A stretch of 64,000 bases of DNA, taken from the NCBI GenBank assembly GCA_964351985.1, contig CAYGPR010000011.1, positions 30,245 to 94,244 on the forward strand, given 5' to 3'. This DNA comes from Meishania sp964351985. GTDB lineage: Bacteria > Bacteroidota > Bacteroidia > Flavobacteriales > Flavobacteriaceae. Shown here piece after piece: positions 17,663-26,133 of this stretch; position 1 is the stretch's first letter, and each line of letters opens with the position of its first letter. Under the pieces are notes generated by a model. That model was not told the origin of the DNA. It saw only the letters and a list, made by a program, of their open reading frames with translations, and did no database searches. A program made the translations under genes and the position numbers.

Positions 17663-17890
17663 TTAAGCCATTTTAGCACGACTTCTTTTTGTAGTAAAAG
17701 ACAAAGCCTTCTTAACTTGACTGTTAGACCTTCTGTACAAACGGGCAACCTCACTGTTCTTCTCAACTTTAACTTCGGTAACGGTAATCTCGGTAGCGAT
17801 TCCCATTTCAATAGTCTCAACCTTATTATCTTGTGCTTGGGCAGCGACTCCGATAAAAAGAACAAAAATTAAAGTTGCGATAGTTTTCAT
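17663..17890 (-). CDS. Secreted basic peptide, family copy C (75 aa)
   Basis: Nearly identical to copy B, with substitutions in the middle (ITVTEVKVEKNSE instead of ITVKEVKTEKNTE) and TTKRSRAKMA at the end. Signal peptide residues 1-20. The start is chosen at MKT as in copy B. The gene faces the VOC gene from the other strand with 15 bases between stops. The close similarity of B and C at both protein and upstream-DNA level points to a recent duplication, yet the two genes are separated by unrelated single-copy genes, so the copy was placed at a distance rather than in tandem. Confidence 0.78.
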   Translation of the reverse strand: MKTIATLIFVLFIGVAAQAQDNKVETIEMGIATEITVTEVKVEKNSEVARLYRRSNSQVKKALSFTTKRSRAKMA

Positions 17891-17898
17891 GACTGTTT

Positions 17899-18061
17899 GT
17901 TTTATATATATAAAACCCACAGACCCCGTTTTACGGGGATTTGGTTCGTTCAACGAGTCCAAATACTCGTTAACCGACAAAACTTCGGATTAAGTGTAAA
18001 AAAGCCCCGATAACGGTATCATACCCTAAAAACACTTTACCGACAGAAGATGCATTTTAAC
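17899..18061 (-). promoter_or_regulatory. Conserved upstream region of peptide gene C
   Basis: Same order as in copy B: palindrome GTTTTATATATATAAAAC (17899-17916); hairpin CCCCGT / ACGGGG, where both arms differ from copy B; inverted repeat AACGAGT / ACTCGTT (17952-17958, 17965-17971); distal box at 18035-18061, 145 bases from the start. Confidence 0.65.
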
Positions 18062-18135
18062 CTACTTTCAAGGTCAAATTTCAATGCCTAAAAACTTATA
18101 TGTATAGCATATCCAAACATTTCGAACAATTTTTC

Positions 18136-18143
18136 TATTTTTG
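18136..18143 (+). promoter_or_regulatory. TAnnTTTG element touching the 61-aa membrane protein start
   Basis: TATTTTTG is a perfect -7 element five bases before the ATG, so the transcript would be leaderless. No clear -33 TTG is seen. Confidence 0.35.
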
Positions 18144-18148
18144 ACCCC

Positions 18149-18334
18149 ATGGATTTGAAAAAAATATTCGGAACAGTACTGACCCTACTGGGCATAGGTG
18201 GCCTGATCTACACGGCCATTCTTTTTGCGAACGATTCGGGCACAACGAAAATGCTAATGGTTTATGGTATTCTAGGTGCCATTTTCTTTTTTGCTGGCGT
18301 AGGTCTGATCAGAAATACCAAAAGCGGAGCCTGA
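18149..18334 (+). CDS. Small two-helix membrane protein (61 aa)
   Basis: Two hydrophobic helices (residues about 6-27 and 35-54, LMVYGILGAIFFFAGVGLI) are separated by a short polar loop (NDSGTTKM), and the protein ends in RNTKSGA. Similar small proteins are common in Flavobacteriia, but their role is unknown. It stands alone between the upstream region of peptide gene C and the convergent aldo/keto reductase gene, with 3 bases between the two stops. Confidence 0.75.
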   Translation: MDLKKIFGTVLTLLGIGGLIYTAILFANDSGTTKMLMVYGILGAIFFFAGVGLIRNTKSGA

Positions 18335-18337
18335 CCT

Positions 18338-19297
18338 TTAGCCATTAAAAGCTACTTCACGCAATTTATTTCTAAGATAAGTATCGATTTCTTGAAGTTC
18401 GGAATGATTTAAGAACACCTCGGAGGCTTTGGCATTCGCCTTCGCTTGTTCGGCATTTTTTGCTCCGACCAAAACCGAAGTAATTCCCGTTTGTTGGGCC
18501 GCCCATGCAATGGCCACCTGTGCCACGGTACATGTATGGCTTTTGGCAATCGAGTCCATAAGGGAAAGTAATCCCTGTAACTGTGGCCAAATTTCCTTTC
18601 TGTAATAATTGTAGAAACGCCCACGATTATCGTTTTCATCGAATTCGGGTAGTTCGCGATGTTTTCCGGTCAAAAGACTTCCGGCAAGCGTGCCATAGGT
18701 AACAAGGCCCAATTCGTTTTCTTCGCAATAAGGCACAATCTGTTCCTCGATTTTACGGTTTACCATGGAATAATTTGGCTGAAGGCAAACAATATCGGTC
18801 ATTGTACGAATCTGTTGCATAAGTTCGGTCGTAAAATTGGAGACGGCCAAATACCGAAATTTTCCCTGCTGTCTTAGTTTTATCAGAGTATTCACCGAAT
18901 CTTCCAACGGAGTGTTTTTATCCGGCCAATGAATATAGTACAAGTCAATATAATCGGTCTTTAGTCGCGTCAAGGATTCCTCCATATCTTTTTGGATGTT
19001 CGCCGGACTCAAATCCCGAATAAACTCCGCCTCCGTTCGAATAACTCCGGTTTTGGTGGCAATGACGACCTTATCCCTTTTTCCATCGATGGCTTTTGCA
19101 ATCACTGTTTCGGCATGTCCCGCTCCATAGGCGGGCGCGGTATCGATAAAATTGATTCCCGCGTCAATTGACGCCTGTATCGCATTGATGGATTCTCGGT
19201 CATCTACATCACCCCAAAAATCATTACCCATGGCCCAAGTGCCCAATGCAACCGTAGATACATCAAGGCCGGTATTAGGGATTTTCCTGTAGTTCAT
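18338..19297 (-). CDS. Aldo/keto reductase
   Basis: This NAD(P)H-dependent (beta/alpha)8 oxidoreductase has 319 residues. The catalytic set is visible: Asp and Tyr in NFIDTAPAYGAGHAE (about residues 49-63), Lys in VVIATKTGV, His in YIHWPDKNTPLED, and cofactor-binding residues in the TSVLVGAKNAEQAKAN segment. It resembles the AKR group that includes YdhF/IolS-like enzymes. It is cytoplasmic. It lies upstream of, but 43 bases from, the end of the permease gene on the same strand, so the permease/ATPase pair could read through into it. Confidence 0.9.
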   Translation of the reverse strand: MNYRKIPNTGLDVSTVALGTWAMGNDFWGDVDDRESINAIQASIDAGINFIDTAPAYGAGHAETVIAKAIDGKRDKVVIATKTGVIRTEAEFIRDLSPANIQKDMEESLTRLKTDYIDLYYIHWPDKNTPLEDSVNTLIKLRQQGKFRYLAVSNFTTELMQQIRTMTDIVCLQPNYSMVNRKIEEQIVPYCEENELGLVTYGTLAGSLLTGKHRELPEFDENDNRGRFYNYYRKEIWPQLQGLLSLMDSIAKSHTCTVAQVAIAWAAQQTGITSVLVGAKNAEQAKANAKASEVFLNHSELQEIDTYLRNKLREVAFNG

Positions 19298-19340
19298 AAC
19301 TTTCTCTTTTAATTTATAGACAACCGGTTGGCCAAATGGA

Positions 19341-21896
19341 CTATACTCCCTCTTTTCGAAGTACCTCTAAAGGCGGACTTTTAATAACACTTCGGCTATT
19401 GCTCAACCCAATTAGGAGTACCAATAAAGTTATCCCTGGAAGAACAACCAAAAACGGCACCCAAGAGGGCGAAAAGTCAGTATTAAAGACAAATACGGCC
19501 AACAGCTTGCTCGCAAAGAAGGAAAGCAATATGCCGATACTAGCGCCAAGAAAGCCTAAATAAAGATACTCCAATGCGGTTATTTTCAAAATTTGCTTGC
19601 TCTTGGCCCCAAGCGTACGTAACAACACACTCTCTTTGACACGTTGGTACTTGCTTGTACGAACCGAACCGATCAATACGATAATGCCGGTCAAAATACT
19701 GAAGAAGGCCATAAAATTGATGACCCACGATATTTTATCGAGTATATCTTGTACCATCAACAATAGTTGCCGTACATCTATTATCGATACCGTAGGAAAT
19801 TTTTTAACGAGTTCACGTTGCAGTTTCGCGGATGCCTTTTCATCTGGTACATTGGTACTCAATACATGAAATTGCGGTGCATTTTCAAGAACCCCCTTGG
19901 GGAAAACCACTGAAAAGTTCATCTGCATACGGCCCCAATCCACCGCACGGGTATTCGCCACAACGGTTTTCATTAAAACACCCTGTACATTGAAAACTAA
20001 GGTATCTCCTTCTACAACTTGAGCATCTCGTGCTACATTGTCTGACAATGATATCGGAACCGCATCGTCTTCGGTAAATTCGGGGTTCCATTCCCCGGTC
20101 GCCAAGGTCTCCGAACCCACTAGGGAATCTCTGTAGGTAGTACGGAACTCATGGTTCAAAATCCATCGGTTAATGGTAGATGTTGTATCCTCGCGAATAT
20201 CGTTCACCGGCCTTCCCTTTATACTTTGAATACGCATGGTAACAATAGGGAAGTTGTCGATCACTTTTAAATCATTGTTTTTGATATTCTCGGCTACCTC
20301 TTTTGTTTCAGCGGATTGAACATCCAATAAGATAAGATTTGGCGTTTTACCACTAGCTTCCAAAGAGGTCTTGGCGACCAAAATATCTTTGGCGAAATAG
20401 AGTGTACTTATCAAAAAGCTACCAATGCCGATCGCCAAAAGCAATACTAAGGTCTGGTTGTTCGGGCGATACAGATTGAGCAAACTTTGCCGTGCCGTAT
20501 ATCCCCATGAATTCGGGAAATACTTTTTAACCGCCCTCATAAAAAGGAACGCAATACCTGTTAGTACCGAAAATACGACCAAAATACCCAGAACGAAAAA
20601 GAGGGCAAAACGGGTATTCTTCAATATCCAAAAAGAAAAGCCTGTTAGAAAGACCAGAATAGTCATCATGATTACGAAAGTCATTCTGCGCGCCTTTGGC
20701 GAAGTATTCTCTTGAATTCGCAAAACCTGTAAAGGAGAAACATACCAAGTACTTAATAAGGGGGCCAGAGCAAAAAGTACGGACATTATCAAACCTAACA
20801 AGGGCCCCACGATCAAAGGTTGCAACGCCACCGAGACATCAATTTCCAACGGTAGGAAGTCTTTCAACAATAATGGGAAAAACTGTTGCAGGGAAAGTCC
20901 GATAAGGGTACCAATGATTCCTCCGAGCAAGCCCATTCCGGCAATTTGGATTAGATAAATTAAAAAAGATTGTTTTCGGGTTGCTCCCAAACATTTCAAC
21001 ACCGCTACGGACACAAGCTTTTCCTTAATATATATGTGTACCGAACTGGCAATTCCCACACATCCTAACAATAGCGCTATAAAAGCGACCAAGTTCAAAA
21101 ACTTGCCAAAATTATCATATCGCCGGCCCAACTGACGTCCGGTCGATTCGTGGGTGTCCAAATCGGCATTCTCCGCATCAAGGATCGGGTCAATTCTTTT
21201 TGCCAATGCCGTATAATCTGGTTCAGGTTTTGCCACAAAATAACTCTTGTACTCTACCCGACTGCCGGTCTGAACTAGTCCTGTTTTATCAATAAAACGA
21301 TACGGAATATATACCGGAGGAGCCACCGAAGTCGAAATGCCCGTACTACCAGGGCCGGAGACTATGGAGCCCGCAATAGGCATTTTGATAAGACCAACCT
21401 GAATGGAATCCCCAACATTTAAATCGAACTGAAGCATCAAAGTAGCATCCACCAAAGCGCCACCTCGTTGTTGGTATTCGATGGCCGCTGAAGCGGGTTT
21501 TGTCACTAGACTCCCGTAAAAAGGGTATCCGCCTTGAATACCACGAACAAAAGCCAATTTTGTCGCGTTTTGTTTCGGAAAAGCGACCATGGAAGGAAAA
21601 TTAATCTCGGTAGCGTTCGCACCGCCTAAAGAATCGATAATGGACTGTACCTTATCCGTATGAGGTTGCTTTCCTGCGATTAAAAAATCAGAGCCCATCA
21701 ACGATTTCGATTGTTGTGTAAAGTTTTGCTTTAGATTATCACCAAAAGACTGTATTGAGACCAAGGCCGCAATACCCAAAATTATGGAGGCCATAAATAA
21801 AAAGAGACGTTTCAAACTCGCCCGGCCATCGCGCCACGCCATTTTGAAGAGCCATCCTAAACTGGCTTTGGGAGTGTGTGGAGGAATATCGCTCAC
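19341..21896 (-). CDS. FtsX-like ABC transporter permease (YbbP type)
   Basis: This 851-residue permease has two FtsX domains. The N-terminal membrane helix (about residues 30-50) precedes a large periplasmic domain; a first helix bundle lies near 260-390, a central pair near 405-455, a second periplasmic domain near 500-690, and the last helices (WVINFMAFFSILTGIIVLIGS and following) near 725-840. The start overlaps the stop of the ATPase gene by 4 bases (ATGA), so the two are translationally coupled. Together with the divergent tesA-type gene this is the arrangement tesA-ybbA-ybbP known from E. coli. The exported substrate is not known. Confidence 0.88.
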   Translation of the reverse strand: MSDIPPHTPKASLGWLFKMAWRDGRASLKRLFLFMASIILGIAALVSIQSFGDNLKQNFTQQSKSLMGSDFLIAGKQPHTDKVQSIIDSLGGANATEINFPSMVAFPKQNATKLAFVRGIQGGYPFYGSLVTKPASAAIEYQQRGGALVDATLMLQFDLNVGDSIQVGLIKMPIAGSIVSGPGSTGISTSVAPPVYIPYRFIDKTGLVQTGSRVEYKSYFVAKPEPDYTALAKRIDPILDAENADLDTHESTGRQLGRRYDNFGKFLNLVAFIALLLGCVGIASSVHIYIKEKLVSVAVLKCLGATRKQSFLIYLIQIAGMGLLGGIIGTLIGLSLQQFFPLLLKDFLPLEIDVSVALQPLIVGPLLGLIMSVLFALAPLLSTWYVSPLQVLRIQENTSPKARRMTFVIMMTILVFLTGFSFWILKNTRFALFFVLGILVVFSVLTGIAFLFMRAVKKYFPNSWGYTARQSLLNLYRPNNQTLVLLLAIGIGSFLISTLYFAKDILVAKTSLEASGKTPNLILLDVQSAETKEVAENIKNNDLKVIDNFPIVTMRIQSIKGRPVNDIREDTTSTINRWILNHEFRTTYRDSLVGSETLATGEWNPEFTEDDAVPISLSDNVARDAQVVEGDTLVFNVQGVLMKTVVANTRAVDWGRMQMNFSVVFPKGVLENAPQFHVLSTNVPDEKASAKLQRELVKKFPTVSIIDVRQLLLMVQDILDKISWVINFMAFFSILTGIIVLIGSVRTSKYQRVKESVLLRTLGAKSKQILKITALEYLYLGFLGASIGILLSFFASKLLAVFVFNTDFSPSWVPFLVVLPGITLLVLLIGLSNSRSVIKSPPLEVLRKEGV

Positions 21897-22582
21897 AGTG
21901 CCGCCGTGGTTTGGTTGGTCACTAGTTTTCCACCTTTTAATCGAATGATTTGCTGGTTACGTTTCGCCAGTTCCAGATCATGGGATATAATGATAAGCGT
22001 AGTACCCGCCTCCTTATTCAGGTCGAACAATAACTGTATTACCTTTTCGCCGGTTTCTTCATCAAGGTTACCAGTAGGCTCGTCGGCAAAAAGGATTGAA
22101 GGCCTATTAGAAAATGCCCGGGCCAAGGCCACACGCTGCTGTTCTCCACCGGATAGTTGTGAGGGATAATGGTGCATACGATCTTTAAGACCTACTTTTT
22201 CAAGTAATTCTTCCCCAGTTCTTCGTGCTCCTTTCACGCCTTGTAGTTCTAACGGGACAATAACATTTTCTAAAGCGGTCAAGGTCGGCAGCAATTGAAA
22301 ATTTTGAAAAATGAAACCTACTTGTTTATTTCGCAATTGGGCACGCTCATCTTCAGTGAGTCCATTAAGCTCAATACCACAAAGCTCGACCGTGCCCGAA
22401 TCTGGTTCGTCGAGACCGGCGCAAAGCCCTAAAAGTGTTGTTTTTCCGCTCCCCGAAGGGCCAATAATTGCAAATGTGGAACCGGCCTCGACGGCAAACG
22501 AGACATCGTCGAGTACGGTCAATTCTTTTGAACCGCTCTTATAACGCTTCCCCAGATGACTGACGTTTAATATCTTTGTCAT
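21893..22582 (-). CDS. ABC transporter ATP-binding protein (YbbA/LolD type)
   Basis: This 229-residue ATPase shows Walker A GPSGSGKTT (41-49), the Q-loop in VGFIFQNFQLLPTLTALENV, the signature LSGGEQQRVALARA, Walker B ILFADEPTGNLDEETG and the switch His in IIISHDLELAKR. These features and the length fit the MacB/LolD/YbbA class that drives FtsX-type permeases without pumping through the membrane. It overlaps the permease gene by 4 bases. The divergent gene at 22672 encodes a TesA-like esterase, 89 bases away. Confidence 0.93.
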   Translation of the reverse strand: MTKILNVSHLGKRYKSGSKELTVLDDVSFAVEAGSTFAIIGPSGSGKTTLLGLCAGLDEPDSGTVELCGIELNGLTEDERAQLRNKQVGFIFQNFQLLPTLTALENVIVPLELQGVKGARRTGEELLEKVGLKDRMHHYPSQLSGGEQQRVALARAFSNRPSILFADEPTGNLDEETGEKVIQLLFDLNKEAGTTLIIISHDLELAKRNQQIIRLKGGKLVTNQTTAAL

Positions 22583-22671
22583 AAATTGATTAAATCTTCT
22601 TTTTCAAACTGTCGTATAATGACAGAACATGAAAAATAAGCATTTGATTTCGATTTTCTCAACCTATCGCT

Positions 22672-23358
22672 ATGCAGACCTTCTTAAAATTTCGTTATTT
22701 TTTAGTATTGGCCCTCTTTATTTCGTGTAAAGAGAATACGAAGCAGAAATCTGATAAGTCGGTGGAAAATCCTGTTGAAAATACGGTCACATCTGAAATT
22801 GACACTGGCACTAAAACCATTCTTTTCTTCGGAAATAGCCTGACCGCAGGATATGGCCTAGATACAGAAGAATCCTTTCCTGCACTGATACAAGACCGAT
22901 TGGATTCTTTGGAATTGAACTATACGGCCATAAATTCAGGACTAAGCGGCGAAACCACATCAGGGGGATTGAATCGACTCAATTGGGTACTGAATCAAAA
23001 AGTTGATGTATTTGTACTCGAATTGGGAGCGAACGATGGTCTAAGTGGCATCCCTTTAAAAGAAACCCGAAAGAACCTCCAATCTATTATCAACTTGGTG
23101 AAAGAAAAGAACCCAAGCACGGAAATCATTTTGGCCGGTATGCAGATTCCACCCAATATGGGTCAAGACTATACTGATGAATTCCGGAAAATATATCCTG
23201 AGCTGGCATCAGAAAATGAGGTAAGGCTCATTCCGTTTCTCTTGGATGGCGTAGCGGGAATTCCTGAACTGAACTTGCAAGATGGAATACACCCGACGGC
23301 CGAAGGACAAAAAATTGTTAGGGAAAATGTTTGGGAGGTTCTTGAGGATGTGCTTTAG
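22672..23358 (+). CDS. tesA: TesA-like SGNH arylesterase lipoprotein
   Basis: This SGNH hydrolase has 228 residues. A lipobox with Cys19 (LFISCKE) and a Ser/Thr/Glu-rich linker to about residue 45 anchor it in a membrane. Block I is GNSLTAGYG with the nucleophile Ser, block II contains the Gly in SGLSGETTSGG, block III is ELGANDG, and block V is DGIHPTAEG with the catalytic Asp and His. The family acts as arylesterase, thioesterase or lysophospholipase. It is divergent from the YbbA/YbbP-type genes, a partnership seen in distant bacteria, which suggests that the transporter moves lipids or esters handled by this enzyme. Confidence 0.92.
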   Translation: MQTFLKFRYFLVLALFISCKENTKQKSDKSVENPVENTVTSEIDTGTKTILFFGNSLTAGYGLDTEESFPALIQDRLDSLELNYTAINSGLSGETTSGGLNRLNWVLNQKVDVFVLELGANDGLSGIPLKETRKNLQSIINLVKEKNPSTEIILAGMQIPPNMGQDYTDEFRKIYPELASENEVRLIPFLLDGVAGIPELNLQDGIHPTAEGQKIVRENVWEVLEDVL

Positions 23359-23365
23359 AAGGCAA

Positions 23366-23528
23366 TGAACTCATCTTGACTTTTTCTTTTACCTGCGAAT
23401 TATACATTTTGCACCCTAATTTTGCCATTTTTGAGTTATGTAGCTATGGCTATGCAACTAAAAAACAACTTCATTACGGCACAAAAGCCATAATTCTCGG
23501 TTCCAAACAAAAAGTCAAGATGAGTTCA
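23366..23528. repeat. 163-bp element with 20-bp perfect inverted ends
   Basis: The arms 23366-23385 and 23509-23528 are exact reverse complements (20 of 20), with three more pairs inside after one mismatch, and a 123-base centre without an ORF. It fills nearly the whole gap between the tesA stop and the stop of peptide gene D. It could be a MITE-like insertion or a long bidirectional terminator hairpin; no clear target duplication is visible. Confidence 0.6.
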
Positions 23529-23536
23529 ATAATAAA

Positions 23537-23764
23537 TTAGGCCATTTTAGCTGCATTTCTTTTTGTGGTAAAAGAAAGTGCTTTCTTAGCCGTAGAAAAC
23601 TTTCTTCTGTACAAACGGGCAACTTCGTTATTCTTTTCGGTTTTAACTTCCTTTACGGTAATCTCGGTGGTGATTCCCATTTCGATGGTTTCAACCTTAG
23701 CGTCTTGTGCTTGGGCAGCGACTCCGATAAAAAGAACAAAGATTAAAGTTGCGATAGTTTTCAT
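23537..23764 (-). CDS. Secreted basic peptide, family copy D (75 aa)
   Basis: The signal peptide is the same as in B and C (MKTIATLIFVLFIGVAAQAQ). The middle DAKVETIEMGITTEITVKEV is nearly the same, but the C-terminal block has changed to VARLYRRKFSTAKKALSF followed by TTKRNAAKMA. The start is taken at MKT, with a similar open upstream extension of 31 codons. It is divergent from the LytTR membrane protein gene at 23999 and ends 8 bases from an inverted-repeat element. The pattern of a conserved leader, conserved middle and altered basic tail is worth noting. Function unknown. Confidence 0.78.
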   Translation of the reverse strand: MKTIATLIFVLFIGVAAQAQDAKVETIEMGITTEITVKEVKTEKNNEVARLYRRKFSTAKKALSFTTKRNAAKMA

Positions 23765-23771
23765 GACTTGC

Positions 23772-23936
23772 GTTTTATATATATAAAACGCCGTAGCCAC
23801 CATTATACGGGGTTTCGGTTCGTTCAACGAGCCAAAATAGTCGTTAACGGACAACAACTCGGATAAAGTGTAAAAAAGCCTCGGTGAGTGCGCAGAACCC
23901 TAAAAACACCTTATCGGAAAAAGAGGGTGTTAATCG
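23772..23936 (-). promoter_or_regulatory. Conserved upstream region of peptide gene D
   Basis: Palindrome GTTTTATATATATAAAAC (23772-23789); hairpin CCGTA / TACGG; GTT(G)AACGA words 20 bases apart on the coding strand, with the inverted repeat reduced to AACGA / TCGTT (23826-23830, 23841-23845); distal box 23910-23936, 146 bases from the start. It occupies the divergent gap shared with the LytTR gene. Confidence 0.65.
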
Positions 23937-23998
23937 ACCAAATCAACAACTTTAGGAAAGCTTTAGTAGTTCGAAAAAGTATTTATAATTAAATTGAA

Positions 23999-24859
23999 GT
24001 GCAAGTATTGAACAAATACCTAAAACTTGACCTTTTGGTACGGATCGATTTAACTAAGAAAAAATCCATAAACGTTGTAAATAAGCTAGCCTTTCTACTT
24101 CTATTCTGTGGCACGCTGTACGCTGCTGCCATATTTCAAGATTATATATCATCTCAAATACGTGCCACAGGTTTTTATTGGTCGGAAACCATGCTCTACA
24201 ACATATATTGGTTCTGGTTGATTCCGTTTATTTGGTTAGCCCAGAAGATATACATAGCCCTAAGGTCCAACAGTTTGTTTTTGAACATACTATTTTTGGG
24301 GGCGATTAGTCTAGTTCTCACCCTATCACATATATTGGTTTTCACCCAGATGTTCATACACATCAGTCGACTTTTATTTTCGAATCCACATCGTTTTGGG
24401 CGTATTTTTGAATCTGCACTATCGAACCAAGCCTATATTACTTTTATGATTTATGCCTTTGTACCGCTGCTTGTTCGGTATTTTAAAAAAATAGTTCCTG
24501 AAAGAGAGGCAATCCATAGTATTTATGATAATTCCATAATGGTGCGTAAAGGATCAAATAGAATTCCTATTAAGGTCGAACATATTCAATCCATTGTTGC
24601 AAACAAGCCTTATACTGAAATAACAGCAAATTGTACGAAATATCTACACAGTGGTACGCTCAAAAAGTTCGAAAGTACTTTGGACCCAAAAACGTTTATT
24701 AGGGTTCATCGTTCGGTACTGGTGAATAAACTTCATATCGTAGGGTTGAAATCAAGAGGTAACGGAGACTACGATGCCACCCTTACCGATGGTGGTTCCG
24801 TTAGGTTTAGCCGTCATTATCGGAAGTATTGGGGGCCATTGGCCTCCACTGAGATATAA
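23999..24859 (+). CDS. Membrane-bound LytTR transcription regulator
   Basis: This 286-residue protein has four hydrophobic helices (about residues 26-48, 68-86, 96-118 and 145-165) followed by a LytTR DNA-binding domain (about 180-280). The latter contains the typical IMVRKGSNRIPIKVEHIQSI, YTEITANCTKYLHSGTLKKFE, the FIRVHRSVLVNKLHI helix and the SVRFSRHYRK end. The DNA-binding domain is thus tethered to the membrane with no separate kinase in view. The start is GTG at 23999; a TTG at 24008 is possible, and the first internal ATG is too far downstream. It is divergent from secreted peptide gene D. Confidence 0.85.
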   Translation: MQVLNKYLKLDLLVRIDLTKKKSINVVNKLAFLLLFCGTLYAAAIFQDYISSQIRATGFYWSETMLYNIYWFWLIPFIWLAQKIYIALRSNSLFLNILFLGAISLVLTLSHILVFTQMFIHISRLLFSNPHRFGRIFESALSNQAYITFMIYAFVPLLVRYFKKIVPEREAIHSIYDNSIMVRKGSNRIPIKVEHIQSIVANKPYTEITANCTKYLHSGTLKKFESTLDPKTFIRVHRSVLVNKLHIVGLKSRGNGDYDATLTDGGSVRFSRHYRKYWGPLASTEI

Positions 24860-24939
24860 TACTACTCCTTTAGGCATATTGAAGGTGTTTTCCTTTTTAG
24901 ACAAACTTGTTTCTGCGTATTTTTTTCAAAAAGTGTAGT

Positions 24940-26133
24940 ATGAAAAATCGTTTCCACAACTTCTTTGTATCGATCCTGTTGTTATGTATTGCTTCATGTT
25001 CGGGGCAGAACAAAACCAATATTCCTGAGAAAAAGTCAAATAAAAATACCATAGTTGGCGGTCCATTCGAAAATGGGGAATTTATGTATTACGGAATGCC
25101 AGAAACCATAAGCGCCGTTGACACAAGTGCGGCCTGGCATCTCGATGGACAAAAATTGATGATTCAAGGAAGAATGTTTAGAGAGGATGGAAAAACACCC
25201 GCCCCCAATGTTATACTTTACTACTATCAAACGGATACGGCCGGATACTACTCCGACCAAGAAAGTTTGGACCCGAGGGCGAAACGCCATGGACATATTC
25301 GTGGCTGGGTAAAATCTGACGATCAGGGCAACTACACAATTTATACCATTCGCCCTGCCCCCTATCCCAATCTTAAAGAGCCAGCGCATATTCATATTTC
25401 CGTAAAAGAGCCGAATATTGAAAAAGAATATTATCTCGATGCACTGGTCTTTGATGATGACCGACTATTGACCACTGATAAAAGAAAAGCGTTGACCAAC
25501 CGAGGAGGAAGTGGTATTTTGAGAACTATGAAACGTAATGGTCTTCAGGTTGCGGAACATAATATCATTCTTGGATTGAACATTCCGAATTATCCCCAAA
25601 CCAAGAAAGCGGATATTTTTTCAGGTATTTCCATTGGTGAAGATGTACTTTCATTTACACCTTTTCACGCTTGGGGACCTGACAGGGGCACAAAGACCTG
25701 CCCCGTTTGCAAGTATGGAAAGCGGCAGGGTATTCTTTACTTTGTTGGAAGATATCCTGATTGGTTAGCAATCAAAAAATGGCTACGGTTTTTTGAAGAT
25801 GAGAGCAGCAAAAGAAAGAAGGGGCTAAAGGTGTATTTCGTGTATGGGAATGATATGGATTACAATAAAACGGATCACATCAAATTATTGGAATCTTTGG
25901 GTGAAGAATTAACCCTTGAACATGTGGCCTTGACTTTTGTCCCCTCATTTTCGGATACAGATTCTGAAATTGATTTTATTGAAATAAATCCAGAGGTAAA
26001 GAGTACACTGATTATATATAAAAATAGTAATGTGGTGGACAAATATATTAATCTAGAACCTGACCCTACCAATTTTACTCTTATTTCAAGACGATTGAAC
26101 GAGACTACCGGTATTTTCTGGGGAAATAATTAA
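24940..26133 (+). CDS. Lipoprotein: intradiol dioxygenase-like domain fused to a CxxC domain
   Basis: The 397-residue protein starts at the ATG at 24940 (an in-frame TTG at 24907 is less likely), directly before a lipoprotein signal with Cys20. Residues about 60-190 resemble intradiol ring-cleavage dioxygenases, with candidate iron ligands Tyr in DTAGYYSD, Tyr in RPAPYPN and two His in PAHIHISV. The C-terminal 200 residues form a different domain with TCPVCKYG (Cys254, Cys257) followed by a beta-rich ILYFVGRYPDWLAIKKW segment, thioredoxin-like in layout. The exported location and the fusion argue against ordinary catechol breakdown in the cytoplasm. Actual activity is unknown. Confidence 0.75.
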   Translation: MKNRFHNFFVSILLLCIASCSGQNKTNIPEKKSNKNTIVGGPFENGEFMYYGMPETISAVDTSAAWHLDGQKLMIQGRMFREDGKTPAPNVILYYYQTDTAGYYSDQESLDPRAKRHGHIRGWVKSDDQGNYTIYTIRPAPYPNLKEPAHIHISVKEPNIEKEYYLDALVFDDDRLLTTDKRKALTNRGGSGILRTMKRNGLQVAEHNIILGLNIPNYPQTKKADIFSGISIGEDVLSFTPFHAWGPDRGTKTCPVCKYGKRQGILYFVGRYPDWLAIKKWLRFFEDESSKRKKGLKVYFVYGNDMDYNKTDHIKLLESLGEELTLEHVALTFVPSFSDTDSEIDFIEINPEVKSTLIIYKNSNVVDKYINLEPDPTNFTLISRRLNETTGIFWGNN

